In this document: positions 11,351 to 22,162 of the stretch, piece by piece
Numbering within the stretch: position 1 is the stretch's first letter
Layout of the letters: every line of letters starts with the position of its first letter
Source: Coriaria nepalensis
Lineage: Eukaryota; Streptophyta; Magnoliopsida; Cucurbitales; Coriariaceae
Direction: 5' to 3'
DNA length: 64,000 nucleotides
Assembly (NCBI GenBank): GCA_027186245.1
Contig: CP114482.1
Coordinates: 19,487,209 to 19,551,208, forward strand
Translations under genes and position numbers: made by a program
Notes under the pieces: generated by a model
Seen by the model: only the letters and a program-made list of their open reading frames with translations
What the model was told of the DNA's origin: nothing
The model's database searches: none

Positions 11351-14300
11351 CGTTTAAAGAGCGAAAATAGAATTCGTTCGAATTGCTTTCAAATGATTTG
11401 ATGACAACAAGAGACTCAATTACATGATTTTAAGGCTAAAAAGATGCATAGTTGCCTTCAATGGTTGAATTGGAAGTTCTGAACGAAAGTCGTGTTTGAA
11501 ATGCGAAAAAATAGAATTCTTTCGACTTAGTTTTAATTGATTTAATGACTAGAGAAGACTCAATGACACGATTTTAAGGCCAAACAAAAGCATCATTGCC
11601 TTCAATAGATCAATTGCATGTTTTGCACAAAAGTTGTGTTTGAAATGCGAAAATAGAATTTGTTTGAATTGATTTCGTTTGATTTATTGACTAAAAGTGA
11701 CTCAATGAAATGATTGTAAGGCTATACAAATGCATAGTTGCCTTCGAAAGATCCATTGCAAATTATGCACGAAAGTCGTGGTTCAAGTGCGAAAATAGAT
11801 TTCGTTCGAATTGCTTTGAAGTGATTTAATTACTAGATGAGACTCAATGACATGATTTCAAGGCTAAACAATGGGTAATTTACTTGAATATATCAATCGC
11901 AATTTATGCAGAAAAGTCTCGTTTAAAGAGCGAAAATAGAATTCGTTCGCCTTGCTGTCAAATGATTTGACGACAACAAGAGACTCAATGACATGATTTT
12001 AAGGCTAAAAAGATGCATAGTTGCCTTCAATGGTTGAATTGGAAGTTCTGAACGAAAGTCGTGTTTGTAGTGCGAAAAAATAAAATTCTTTCGACTTACT
12101 TTTAATTAATTTAATGAGTAGAGAAGACTCAATGACACGATTTTAAGGCTAAACAAACGCATCATTGCCTTCAATAGATCAATTGCATGTTTTGCACAAA
12201 AGTTGTGTTTGAAATGCGAAAATAGAATTTCTTTGAATAGATTTCATATGATTTATAGACTAAAAGTGGCTCAATGACCTGATTTTAAGGCTATACAAAT
12301 GCATAGTTGCCTTCGAAAGATCCATTGCAAATTATGCACGAAAGTCGTGGTTCAAGTGCGAAAATAGATTTCGTTCGAATTGCTTTGAAGTGATTTAATT
12401 ACTAGATGAGACTTAATGACATGATTTCAAGGCTAAACAATGGGTAATTTACTTGAATAGATCAATCGCAATTTATGCACAAAAGTCTCGTTTAAAGAGC
12501 GAAACTAGAATTCGTTCGAATTGCTTTCAAATGATTTGATGACAACAAGAGACTCAATTACATGATTTTAAGGCTAAAAAGATGCATAGTTGCCTTCAAT
12601 GGTTGAATTGGAAGTTCTGAACGAAAGTCGTGTTTGAAATGCGAAAAAATAGAATTCTTTCGACTTACTTTTAATTGATTTAATGACTAGAGAAGACTCA
12701 ATAACATGATTTTAAGGCTAAACGAAAGCATAAATGCCTTCAATAGACCAATTGCATGTTTTGCACAAAAGTTGTGTTTGAAATGCGAAAATAGAATTTG
12801 TTTGAATTGATTTCGTATGATTTATTGACTAAAAGTGACTCAATGAAATGATTGTAAGGCTATAAAAATGCATAGTTGCCTTCAAAATATCCATTGCAAA
12901 TTATGCACGGAAGTCGTGGTTCAAGTGCGAAAATAGATTTCGTTCGAATTGCTTTGAAGTGATTTAATTACTAGAAGAGACTCAATGACATGATTTCAAG
13001 GCTAAACAATGGGTAATTTACTTGAATAGATCAATCGCAAGTTATACACAAAAGTCTCATTTAAATAGCGAAAATAGGGTTCTTTCGAACTGCTTTCAAA
13101 TGATTTGATGACTACAAGACACTCAATGACATGATTTTAAGGCTAAAAAGATGCATAGTTGCCTTCAATTGTTGAATTGGAAGTTCTGAACGAAAGTCGT
13201 GTTTGAAATGCGAAAAAATAGAATTCTTTCGACTTACTTTTAATTGATTTAATGACTAGAGAAGACTCAATGACACGATTTTAAGGCTAAACAAAAGCAT
13301 CATTGCCTTCAATAGATCAGTTGCATGTTTTGCACAAAAGTTGTGTTTGAAATGCTAAAAAAAAAGTTGTTTGAATTGATTTCGTATGATTTATTGACTA
13401 AAAGTGGCTCAATGACATGATTTTAAGGCTATACAAATGCATAGTTGCCTTCGAAAGATCCATTGCAAATTATGCACGAAAGTTGTGGTTCAAGTGCGAA
13501 AATAGATTTCGTTCGAATTCCTTTGAAGTGATTTAATTACTAGATGAGACTCAATGACATGATTTCAAGGCTAAACAATGGGTAATTTACTCGAATAGAT
13601 CAATCGCAATTTATGCACAAAAGTCTCGTTTAAAGAGCGAAAATAGAATTCGTTCGAATTGCTTTCAAATGATTTGATGACAACAAGAGACTCAATTACA
13701 TGATTTTAAGGCTAAAAAGATGCATAGTTGCCTTCAATGGTTGAATTGGAAGTTCTGAACGAAAGTCGTGTTTGAAATGCGAAAAAATAGAATTCTTTCA
13801 ACTTAGTTTTAATTGATTTAATGACTAGAGAAGACTCAATGACACGATTTTAAGGCCAAACAAAAGCATCATTGCCTTCAATAGATCAATTGCATGTTTT
13901 GCACAAAAGTTGTGTTTGAAATGCGAAAATAGAATTTGTTTGAATTGATTTCGTTTGATTTATTGACTAAAAGTGACTCAATGAAATGATTGTAAGGCTA
14001 TACAAATGCATAGTTGCCTTCGAAAGATCCATTGCAAATTATGCACGAAAGTCGTGGTTCAAGTGCGAAAATAGATTTCGTTCGAATTGCTTTGAAGTGA
14101 TTTAATTACTAGATGAGACTCAATGACATGATTTCAAGGCTAAACAATGGGTAATTTACTTGAATATATCAATCGCAATTTATGCAGAAAAGTCTCGTTT
14201 AAAGAGCGAAAATAGAATTCGTTCGCCTTGCTGTCAAATGATTTGATGACAACAAGAGACTCAATGACATGATTTTAAGGCTAAAAAGATGCATAGTTGC

Positions 14301-16050
14301 CTTCAATGGTTGAATTGGAAGTTCTGAACGAAAGTCGTGTTTGTAGTGCGAAAAAATAAAATTCTTTCGACTTACTTTTAATTGATTTAATGAGTAGAGA
14401 AGACTCAATGACACGATTTTAAGGCTAAACAAACGCATCATTGCCTTCAATAGATCAATTGCATGTTTTGCACAAAAGTTGTGTTTGAAATGCAAAAATA
14501 GAATTTCTTTGAATAGATTTCATATGATTTATAGACTAAAAGTGGCTAAATGACCTGATTTTAAGGCTATACAAATGCATAGTTGCCTTCGAAAGATCCA
14601 TTGCAAATTATGCACGAAAGTCGTGGTTCAAGTGCGAAAATAGATTTCGTTCGAATTGCTTTGAAGTGATTTAATTACTAGATGAGACTTAATGACATGA
14701 TTTCAAGGCTAAACAATGGGTAATTTACTTGAATAGATCAATCGCAATTTATGCACAAAAGTCTCGTTTAAAGAGCGAAACTAGAATTCGTTCGAATTGC
14801 TTTCAAATGATTTGATGACAACAAGAGACTCAATTACATGATTTTAAGGCTAAAAAGATGCATAGTTGCCTTCAATGGTTGAATTGGAAGTTCTGAACGA
14901 AAGTCGTGTTTGAAATGCAAAAAAATAGAATTCTTTCGACTTACTTTTAATTGATTTAATGACTAGAGAAGACTCAATAACATGATTTTAAGGCTAAACG
15001 AAAGCATAAATGCCTTCAATAGACCAATTGCATGTTTTGCACAATAGTTGTGTTTGAAATGCGAAAATAGAATTTGTTTGAATTGATTTCGTATGATTTA
15101 TTGACTAAAAGTGACTCAATGAAATGATTGTAAGGCTATAAAAATGCATAGTTGCCTTCAAAATATCCATTGCAAATTATGCACGGAAGTCGTGGTTCAA
15201 GTGCGAAAATAGATTTCGTTCGAATTGCTTTGAAGTGATTTAATTACTAGAAGAGACTCAATGACATGATTTCAAGGCTAAACAATGGGTAATTTACTTG
15301 AATAGATCAATCGCAAGTTATACACAAAAGTCTCATTTAAATAGCGAAAATAGGGTTCTTTCGAACTGCTTTCAAATGATTTGATGACTACAAGACACTC
15401 AATGACATGATTTTAAGGCTAAAAAGATGCATAGTTGCCTTCAATTGTTGAATTGGAAGTTCTGAACGAAAGTCGTGTTTGAAATGCGAAAAAATAGAAT
15501 TCTTTCGACTTACTTTTAATTGATTTAATGACTAGAGAAGACTCAATGACACGATTTTAAGGCTAAACAAAAGCATCATTGCCTTCAATAGATCAGTTGC
15601 ATGTTTTGCACAAAAGTTGTGTTTGAAATGCTAAAAAAAAAGTTGTTTGAATTGATTTCGTATGATTTATTGACTAAAAGTGGCTCAATGACATGATTTT
15701 AAGGCTATACAAATGCATAGTTGACTTCGAAAGATCCATTGCAAATTATGCACGAAAGTTGTGGTTCAAGTGCGAAAATAGATTTCGTTCGAATTCCTTT
15801 GAAGTGATTTAATTACTAGATGAGACTCAATGACATGATTTCAAGGCTAAACAATGGGTAATTTACTCGAATAGATCAATCGCAATTTATGCACAAAAGT
15901 CTCGTTTAAAGAGCGAAAATAGAATTCGTTCGAATTGCTTTCAAATGATTTGATGACAACAAGAGACTCAATTACATGATTTTAAGGCTAAAAAGATGCA
16001 TAGTTGCCTTCAATGGTTGAATTGGAAGTTCTGAACAAAAGTCGTGTTTG
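11350..16050 (+). repeat. 2276-bp higher-order repeat, two copies
   Basis: Rare variants recur 2276 bp apart: CGCCTTGCTGTC at 11,949 and 14,225, TTTGTAGTGCG at 12,065 and 14,341, the A-rich B monomer beginning GCTAAAAAAAAAG near 13,354 and 15,630, TTACTCGAATAG near 13,588 and 15,864. The unit is four 569-bp tetramers (16 monomers). The copies differ by a few single bases (GTGGCTCAATG against GTGGCTAAATG near 12,270 and 14,546; TTGCCTTCG against TTGACTTCG near 13,446 and 15,722). After about 16,050 the sequence changes to a tetramer with GAGAAGGCTCAATGACACG. Confidence 0.88.
13330..13385 (+). repeat. A-run variant of the B monomer (representative)
   Basis: The B monomer reads ATGCTAAAAAAAAAGTTG where ordinary copies read ATGCGAAAATAGAATTTG; the length is unchanged. 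Related copies (GCG or GCT before nine A) lie near 15,630, 16,768, 17,908, 18,618, 19,898, 21,603, 22,313, 23,451, 24,590, 25,300, 27,008, 28,717, 30,562 and 31,704, all between 13 and 32 kb. Confidence 0.88.
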
Positions 16051-17499
16051 AAATGCGAAAAAATAGAATTCTTTCGACTTACTTTTAATTGATTTAATGA
16101 GTAGAGAAGGCTCAATGACACGATTTGAAGGCTAAACAAAAGCATCATTGCCTTTAATAGATCAATTGCATGTTTTGCACAAAAGTTGTGTTTGAAATGC
16201 GAAAATAGAATTTGTTTGAATTGATTTCGTATGATTTATTGACTAAAAGTGGCTCAATGACATGATTTTAAGGCTATACAAATGCATAGTTGCCTTCGAA
16301 AGATCCATTGCAAATTATGCACGAAAGTTGTGGTTCAAGTGCGAAAATAGATTTCGTTCGAATTGGTTTGAAGTAATTTAATTACTAGATGAGACTCAAT
16401 GACATGATTTCAAGGCTAAACAATGGGTAATTTACTTGAATAGATCAATCGCAATTTATGAACAAAAGTCTCGTTTAAAGAGCGAAAATAGAATTCGTTC
16501 GAATTGCTTTCAAATGATTTGATGACAACAAGAGACTCAATTACATGATTTTAAGGCTAAAAAGATGCATAGTTGCCTTCAATGGTTGAATTGGAAGTTC
16601 TGAACGAAAGTCGTGTTTGAAATGCGAAAAAATAGAATTCTTTCGACTTAGTTTTAATTGATTTAATGACTAGAGAAGACTCAATGACACGATTTTAAGG
16701 CCAAACAAAAGCATCATTGCCTTCAATAGATCAGTTGCATGTTTTGCACAAAAGTTGTGTTTGAAGTGCGAAAAAAAAAGTTGTTTGAATTGATTTCGTA
16801 TGATTTATTGACTAAAAGTGGCTCAATGACATGATTTTAAGGCTCTACAAATGCATAGTTGCCTTCGAAAGATCCATTGCAAATTATGCACGAAAGTTGT
16901 GGTTCAAGTGCGAAAATAGATTTCGTTCGAATTGCTTTGAAGTGATTTAATTACTAGAAGAGACTCAATGACATGATTTCAAGGCTAAACAATGGGTAAT
17001 TTACTTGAATAGATCAATCGCACGTTATACACAAAAGTCTCATTTAAATAGCGACAATAGGGTTCTTTCGAACTGCTTTCAAATGATTTGATGACTACAA
17101 GACACTCAATGACATGATTTTAAGGCTAAAAGGATGCATAGTTGCCTTCAATGGTTGAATTGGAAGTTCTGAACGAAAGTCGAGTTTGAAATGCGAAAAA
17201 ATAGAATTCTTTCGACTTACTTTTAATTGATTTAATGACTAGAGAAGACTCAATGACATGATTTTAAGGCTAAACGAAAGCATAAATGCCTTCAATACAC
17301 CAATTGCATGTTTTGCACAAAAGTTGTGTTTGAAATGCGAAAATAGAATTTGTTTGAATTGATTGCGTATGATTTATTGACTAAAAGTGACTCAATGAAA
17401 TGATTGTAAGGCTATAAAAATGCATAGTTGCCTTCAAAATATCCATTGCAAATTATGCACAGAAGTCGTGGTTCAAGTGCGAAAATAGATTTCGTTCGA

Positions 17500-18920
17500 A
17501 TTGCTTTGAAATGATTTAATTACTAGAAGAGACTCAATGACATGATTTCAAGGCTAAACAATGGGTAATTTACTTGAATAGATCAATCGCAAGTTATACA
17601 CAAAAGTCTCATTTAAATAGCGAAAATAGGGTTCTTTTGAACTGCTTTCAAATGATTTGATGACTACAAGACACTCAATGACATGATTTTAAGGCTAAAA
17701 AGATGCATAGTTGCCTTCAATGGTTGAATTGGAAGTTCTGAACGAAAGTCGTGTTTGAAATGCGAAACAATAGAATTCTTTCGACTTACTTTTAATTGAT
17801 TTAATGACTAGAGAAGTCTCAATGACACGATTTTAAGGCTAAACAAAAGCATCATTGCCTTCAATAGATCAGTTGCATGTTTTGCACAAAAGTTGTGTTT
17901 GAAATGCGAAAAAAAAAGTTGTTTGAATTGATTTCGTATGATTTATTGACTAAAAGTGGCTCAATGACATGATTTTAAGGCTATACAAATGCATAGTTGC
18001 CTTCGAAAGATCCATTGCAAATTATGCACGAAAGTCATGGTTCAAGTGCGAAAATAGATTTCGTTCGAATTGCTTTGAAGTGATTTAATTACTAGATGAG
18101 ACTTAATGACATGATTTCAAGGCTAAACAATGGGTAATTTACTTGAATAGATCAATCGCAATTTATGCAAAAAAGTCTCGTTTAAAGAGCGAAAATAGAA
18201 TTCGTTCGAATTGCTTTGAAATGATTTAATTACTAGAAGAGACTCAATGACCTGATTTCAAGGCTAAACAATGGGTAATTTACTTGAATAGATCAATCGC
18301 AAGTTATACACAAAAGTCTCATTTAAATAGCGAAAATAGGGTTCTTTTGAACTGCTTTCAAATGATTTGATGACTACAAGACACTCAATGACATGATTTT
18401 AAGGCTAAAAAGATGCATAGTTGCCTTCAATGGTTGAATTGGAAGTTCTGAACGAAAGTCGTGTTTGAAATGCGAAACAATAGAATTCTTTCGACTTACT
18501 TTTAATTGATTTAAGGACTAGAGAAGACTCAATGACACGATTTTAAGGCTAAACAAAAGCATCATTGCCTTCAATAGATCAGTTGCATGTTTTGCACAAA
18601 AGTTGTGTTTGAAATGCGAAAAAAAAAGTTGTTTGAATTGATTTCGTATGATTTATTGACTAAAAGTGGCTCAATGACATGATTTTAAGGCTATACAAAT
18701 GCATAGTTGCCTTCGAAAGATCCATTGCAAATTATGCACGAAAGTCGTGGTTCAAGTGCGAAAATAGATTTCGTTCGAATTGCTTTGAAGTGATTTAATT
18801 ACTAGATGAGACTTAATGACATGATTTCCAGGCTAAACAATGGGTAATTTACTTGAATAGATCAATCGCAATTTATGCACAAAAGTCTCGTTTAAAGAGC
18901 GAAAATAGAATTCGTTCGAA
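17500..18920 (+). repeat. 710-bp pentamer tandem duplication
   Basis: Bases from about 17,501 repeat from about 18,211 at an offset of 710 bp, which is five monomers. Shared markers are GGTTCTTTTGAAC (near 17,629 and 18,339) and GCGAAACAATAG (near 17,763 and 18,473). The duplication joins a D head to a C tail, so it is what created the first D-D doublet. The copies differ at a few bases (GAAGTCTC against GAAGACTC; GTCATGG against GTCGTGG). Confidence 0.87.
18100..18381 (+). repeat. D-D doublet 1 (register break)
   Basis: Two D monomers are adjacent: D at 18,100-18,240 and D at 18,241-18,381. The first has a D head (AACAATGGGTAATT) but a C tail (CTTTGAAATGATTTAATTACTAGAAGA region), so it is a D/C chimera. 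The exchange point lies in the shared text ATTCGTTCGAATTGCTTT. The second begins GACTCAATGACCTGATTTC, a form shared by all five doublets. Confidence 0.93.
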
Positions 18921-19091
18921 TTGCTTTCAAATGATTTAATTACTAGAAGAGACTCAATGACCTGATTTCAAGGCTAAACAATGGGTAATTTACTTGAATA
19001 GATCAATCGCAAGTTATACACAAAAGTCTCATTTAAATAGCGAAAATAGGGTTCTTTCGAACTGCTTTCAAATGATTTGATGACTACAAGA
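18810..19091 (+). repeat. D-D doublet 2, with a different exchange point
   Basis: D at 18,810-18,950 and D at 18,951-19,091. Here the first monomer keeps D sequence further (GCTTTCAAATGATTT) before switching to the C tail AATTACTAGAAGA. The related locus at 25,523-26,092 has D, A, B, C, D in full, so relative to it three monomers (428 bp) are missing here. Confidence 0.92.
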
Positions 19092-21660
19092 CACTCAATG
19101 ACATGATATTAAGGCTAAAAAGATGCATAGTTGCCTTCAATGGTTGAATTTGAAGTTCTGAACGAAAGTCGTGTTTGAAATGAGAAAAAATAGAATTCTT
19201 TCGACTTACTTTTAATTGATTTAATGACTAGAGAAGACTCAATGACACGATTTTAAGGCTAAACAAAAGCATCATTGCCTTCAATAGATCAGTTGCATGT
19301 TTTGCACAAAAGTTGTGTTTGAAATGCGAAAATAGAATTTGCTTGAATTGATTTCGTATGATTTATTGACTAAAAGTGGCTCAATGACATGATTTTAAGG
19401 CTATACAAATGCATAGTTGCCTTCGAAAGATCCATTGCAAATTATGCACGAAAGTCGTGGTTCAAGTGCGAAAATAGATTTCGTTCGAATTGCTTTGAAG
19501 TAATTTAATTACTAGATGAGACTCAATGACATGATTTCAAGGCTAAACAATGGGTGATTTACTTGAATAGATCAATCGCAATTTATGAACAAAAGTCTCG
19601 TTTAAAGAGCGAAAATAGAATTCGTTCGAATTGCTTTCAAATGATTTGATGACAACAAGAGACTCAATTACATGATTTTAAGGCTAAAAAGATGCATAGT
19701 TGCCTTCAATGGTTGAATTGGAAGTTCTGAACGAAAGTCGTGTTTGAAATGCGAAAAAATAGAATTCTTTCGACTTAGTTTTAATTGATTTAGTGACTAG
19801 AGAAGACTCAATGACACAGATTTTAAGGCTAAACAAAAGCATCATTGCCTTCAATAGATCAGTTGCATGTTTTGCACAAAAGTTGTGTTTGAAATGCGAA
19901 AAAAAAAGTTGTTTGAATTGATTTCGTATGATTTATTGACTAAAAGTGGCTCAATGACATGATTTTAAGGCTATACAAATGCATAGTTGCCTTCGAAAGA
20001 TCCATTGCAAATTATGCACGAAAGTTGTGGTTCAAGTGCGAAAATAGATTTCGTTCGAATTGCTTTGAAGTGATTTAATTACTAGAAGAGACTCAATGAC
20101 ATGATTTCAAGGCTAAACAATGGGTAATTTACTTGAATAGATCAATCGCAAGTTATACACAAAAGTCTCACTTAAATAGCGAAAATAGGGTTCTTTCGAA
20201 CTGCTTTCAAATGATTTGATGACTACAAGAGACTCAATGACATGATTTTAAGGCTAAAAAGATGCATAGTTGCCTTCAATGGTTGAATTGGAAGTTCTGA
20301 ACGAAAGTCGTGTTTGAAATGCGAAAAAATAGAATTCTTTCGACTTACTTTTAATTGATTTAATGACTGGAGAAAACTCAATGACATGATTTTAAGGCTA
20401 AACGAAAGCATAAATGCCTTCAATAGACCAATTGCATGTTTTGCACAAAAGTTGTGTTTGAAATGCGAAAATAGAATTTGTTTGAATTGATTTCGTATGA
20501 TTTATTGACTAAAAGTGACTCAATGAAATGATTGTAAGGCTATAAAAATGCATAGTTGCCATCAAAATATCCATTGCAAATTATGCACGGAAGTCGTGGT
20601 TCAAGTGTGAAAATAGATTTCGTTCGAATTGCTTTGAAGTGATTTAATTCCTAGATGAGACTCAATGACATGATTTCAAGGCTAAACAATGGGTAATTTA
20701 CTTGAATAGATCAATCGCAATTTATGCACAAAAGTCTCGTTTAAAGAGCGAAAATAGAATTCGTTCGAATTGCTTTCAAATGATTTGATGACAACAAGAG
20801 ACTCAATTACTTGATTTTAAGGCTAAAAAGATGCATAGTTGCCTTCAATGGTTGAATTGGCAGTTCTGAACGAAAGTCGTGTTTGAAATGGGAAAAAATA
20901 GAATTCTTTCGACTTACTTTTAATTGATTTAATGACTAGAGAAGACTCAATGACATGATTTTAAGGCTAAACGAAAGCATAAATGCCTTCAATACACCAA
21001 TTGCATGTTTTGCACAAAAGTTGTGTTTGAAATGCGAAAATAGAATTTGTTTGAATTGATTGCGTATGATTTATTGACTAAAAGTGACTCAATGAAATGA
21101 TTGTAAGGCTATAAAAATGCATAGTTGCCTTCAAAATATCCATTGCAAATTATGCACGGAAGTCGTGGTTCAAGTGCGAAAATAGATTTCGTTCGAATTG
21201 CTTTGAAATGATTTAATTACTAGAAGAGACTCAATGACATGATTTCAAGGCTAAACAATGGGTAATTTACTTGAATAGATCAATCGCAAGTTATACACAA
21301 AAGTCTCATTTAAATAGCGAAAATAGGGTTCTTTTGAACTGCTTTCAAATGATTTGATGACTACAAGACACTCAATGACATGATTTTAAGGCTAAAAAGA
21401 TGCATAGTTGCCTTCAATGGTTGAATTGGAAGTTCTGAACGAAAGTCGTGTTTGAAATGCGAAACAATAGAATTCTTTCGACTTACTTTTAATTGATTTA
21501 ATGACTAGAGAAGACTCAATGACACGATTTTAAGGCTAAACAAAAGCATCATTGCCTTCAATAGATCAGTTGCATGTTTTGCACAAAAGTTGTGTTTGAA
21601 ATGCGAAAAAAAAAGTTGTTTGAATTGATTTCGTATGATTTATTGACTAAAAGTGGCTCA
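18962..21660 (+). repeat. Duplicated block Q, copy 1 (partner 26,073-28,771, offset 7111)
   Basis: Markers at constant offset are ATGATATTAAGG near 19,103 and 26,214, ATTTAGTGACTAG near 19,789 and 26,900, GACACAGATTTT (one-base insertion) near 19,813 and 26,924, ACTGGAGAAAACTC near 20,366 and 27,477, AATTCCTAGATG near 20,646 and 27,757, and ACTTGATTTTAAGG near 20,809 and 27,920. The inserted base makes one tetramer 570 bp in every copy (D spacing at 20,120, 27,231 and 31,925). The right end of homology falls between 28,660 and 28,790 of the partner. Confidence 0.88.
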
Positions 21661-22162
21661 ATGACATGATTTTAAGGCTATACAAATGCATAGTTGCCTT
21701 CGAAAGATCCATTGCAAATTATGCACGAAAGTCATGGTTCAAGTGCGAAAATAGATTTCGTTCGAATTGCTTTGAAGTGATTTAATTACTAGATGAGACT
21801 TAATGACATGATTTCAAGGCTAAACAATGGGTAATTTACTTGAATAGATCAATCGCAATTTATGCACAAAAGTCTCGTTTAAAGAGCGAAAATAGAATTC
21901 GTTCGAATTGCTTTGAAATGATTTAATTACTAGAAGAGACTCAATGACCTGATTTCAAGGCTAAACAATGGGTAATTTACTTGAATAGATCAATCGCAAG
22001 TTATACACAAAAGTCTCATTTAAATAGCGAAAATAGGGTTCTTTTGAACTGCTTTCAAATGATTTGATGACTACAAGACACTCAATGACATGATTTTAAG
22101 GCTAAAAAGATGCATAGTTGCCTTCAATGGTTGAATTGGAAGTTCTGAACGAAAGTCGTGTT
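20897..22162 (+). repeat. Block R: copy of 17,200-18,465 (offset 3697)
   Basis: From CATAAATGCCTTCAATACACC (near 20,978; source near 17,281) through GATTGCGTATG, GGTTCTTTTGAAC and the D-D doublet the sequence follows 17,200-18,465 at an offset of 3697 bp (26 monomers). Similarity ends where the A monomer reads GCGAAAAAATAG instead of GCGAAACAATAG near 22,170, and block P copy 2 takes over. Confidence 0.85.
21797..22078 (+). repeat. D-D doublet 3
   Basis: D at 21,797-21,937 and D at 21,938-22,078. Same exchange point as doublet 1 (CTTTGAAATG before the C tail), and carried here inside block R, so it is a copy of doublet 1. Confidence 0.92.

Larger units (their letters stand above)
15460..18920 (+). 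repeat. Duplicated block P, copy 1 (partner 22,143-25,603, offset 6683)
   Basis: About 3.46 kb found again 6683 bp downstream. Markers at the constant offset are GTAGAGAAGG at 16,101 and 22,784, AAAAGGATGC near 17,128 and 23,811, CATAAATGCCTTC at 17,281 and 23,964, TTCGAAAG next to GTCATGG near 18,002 and 24,685, and GATTTAAGGACTAG near 18,509 and 25,192. The offset equals 47 monomers (11 tetramers and three monomers). A handful of single-base differences are visible, for example CGACAATAGG against CGAAAATAGG near 17,053 and 23,736. Confidence 0.88.
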
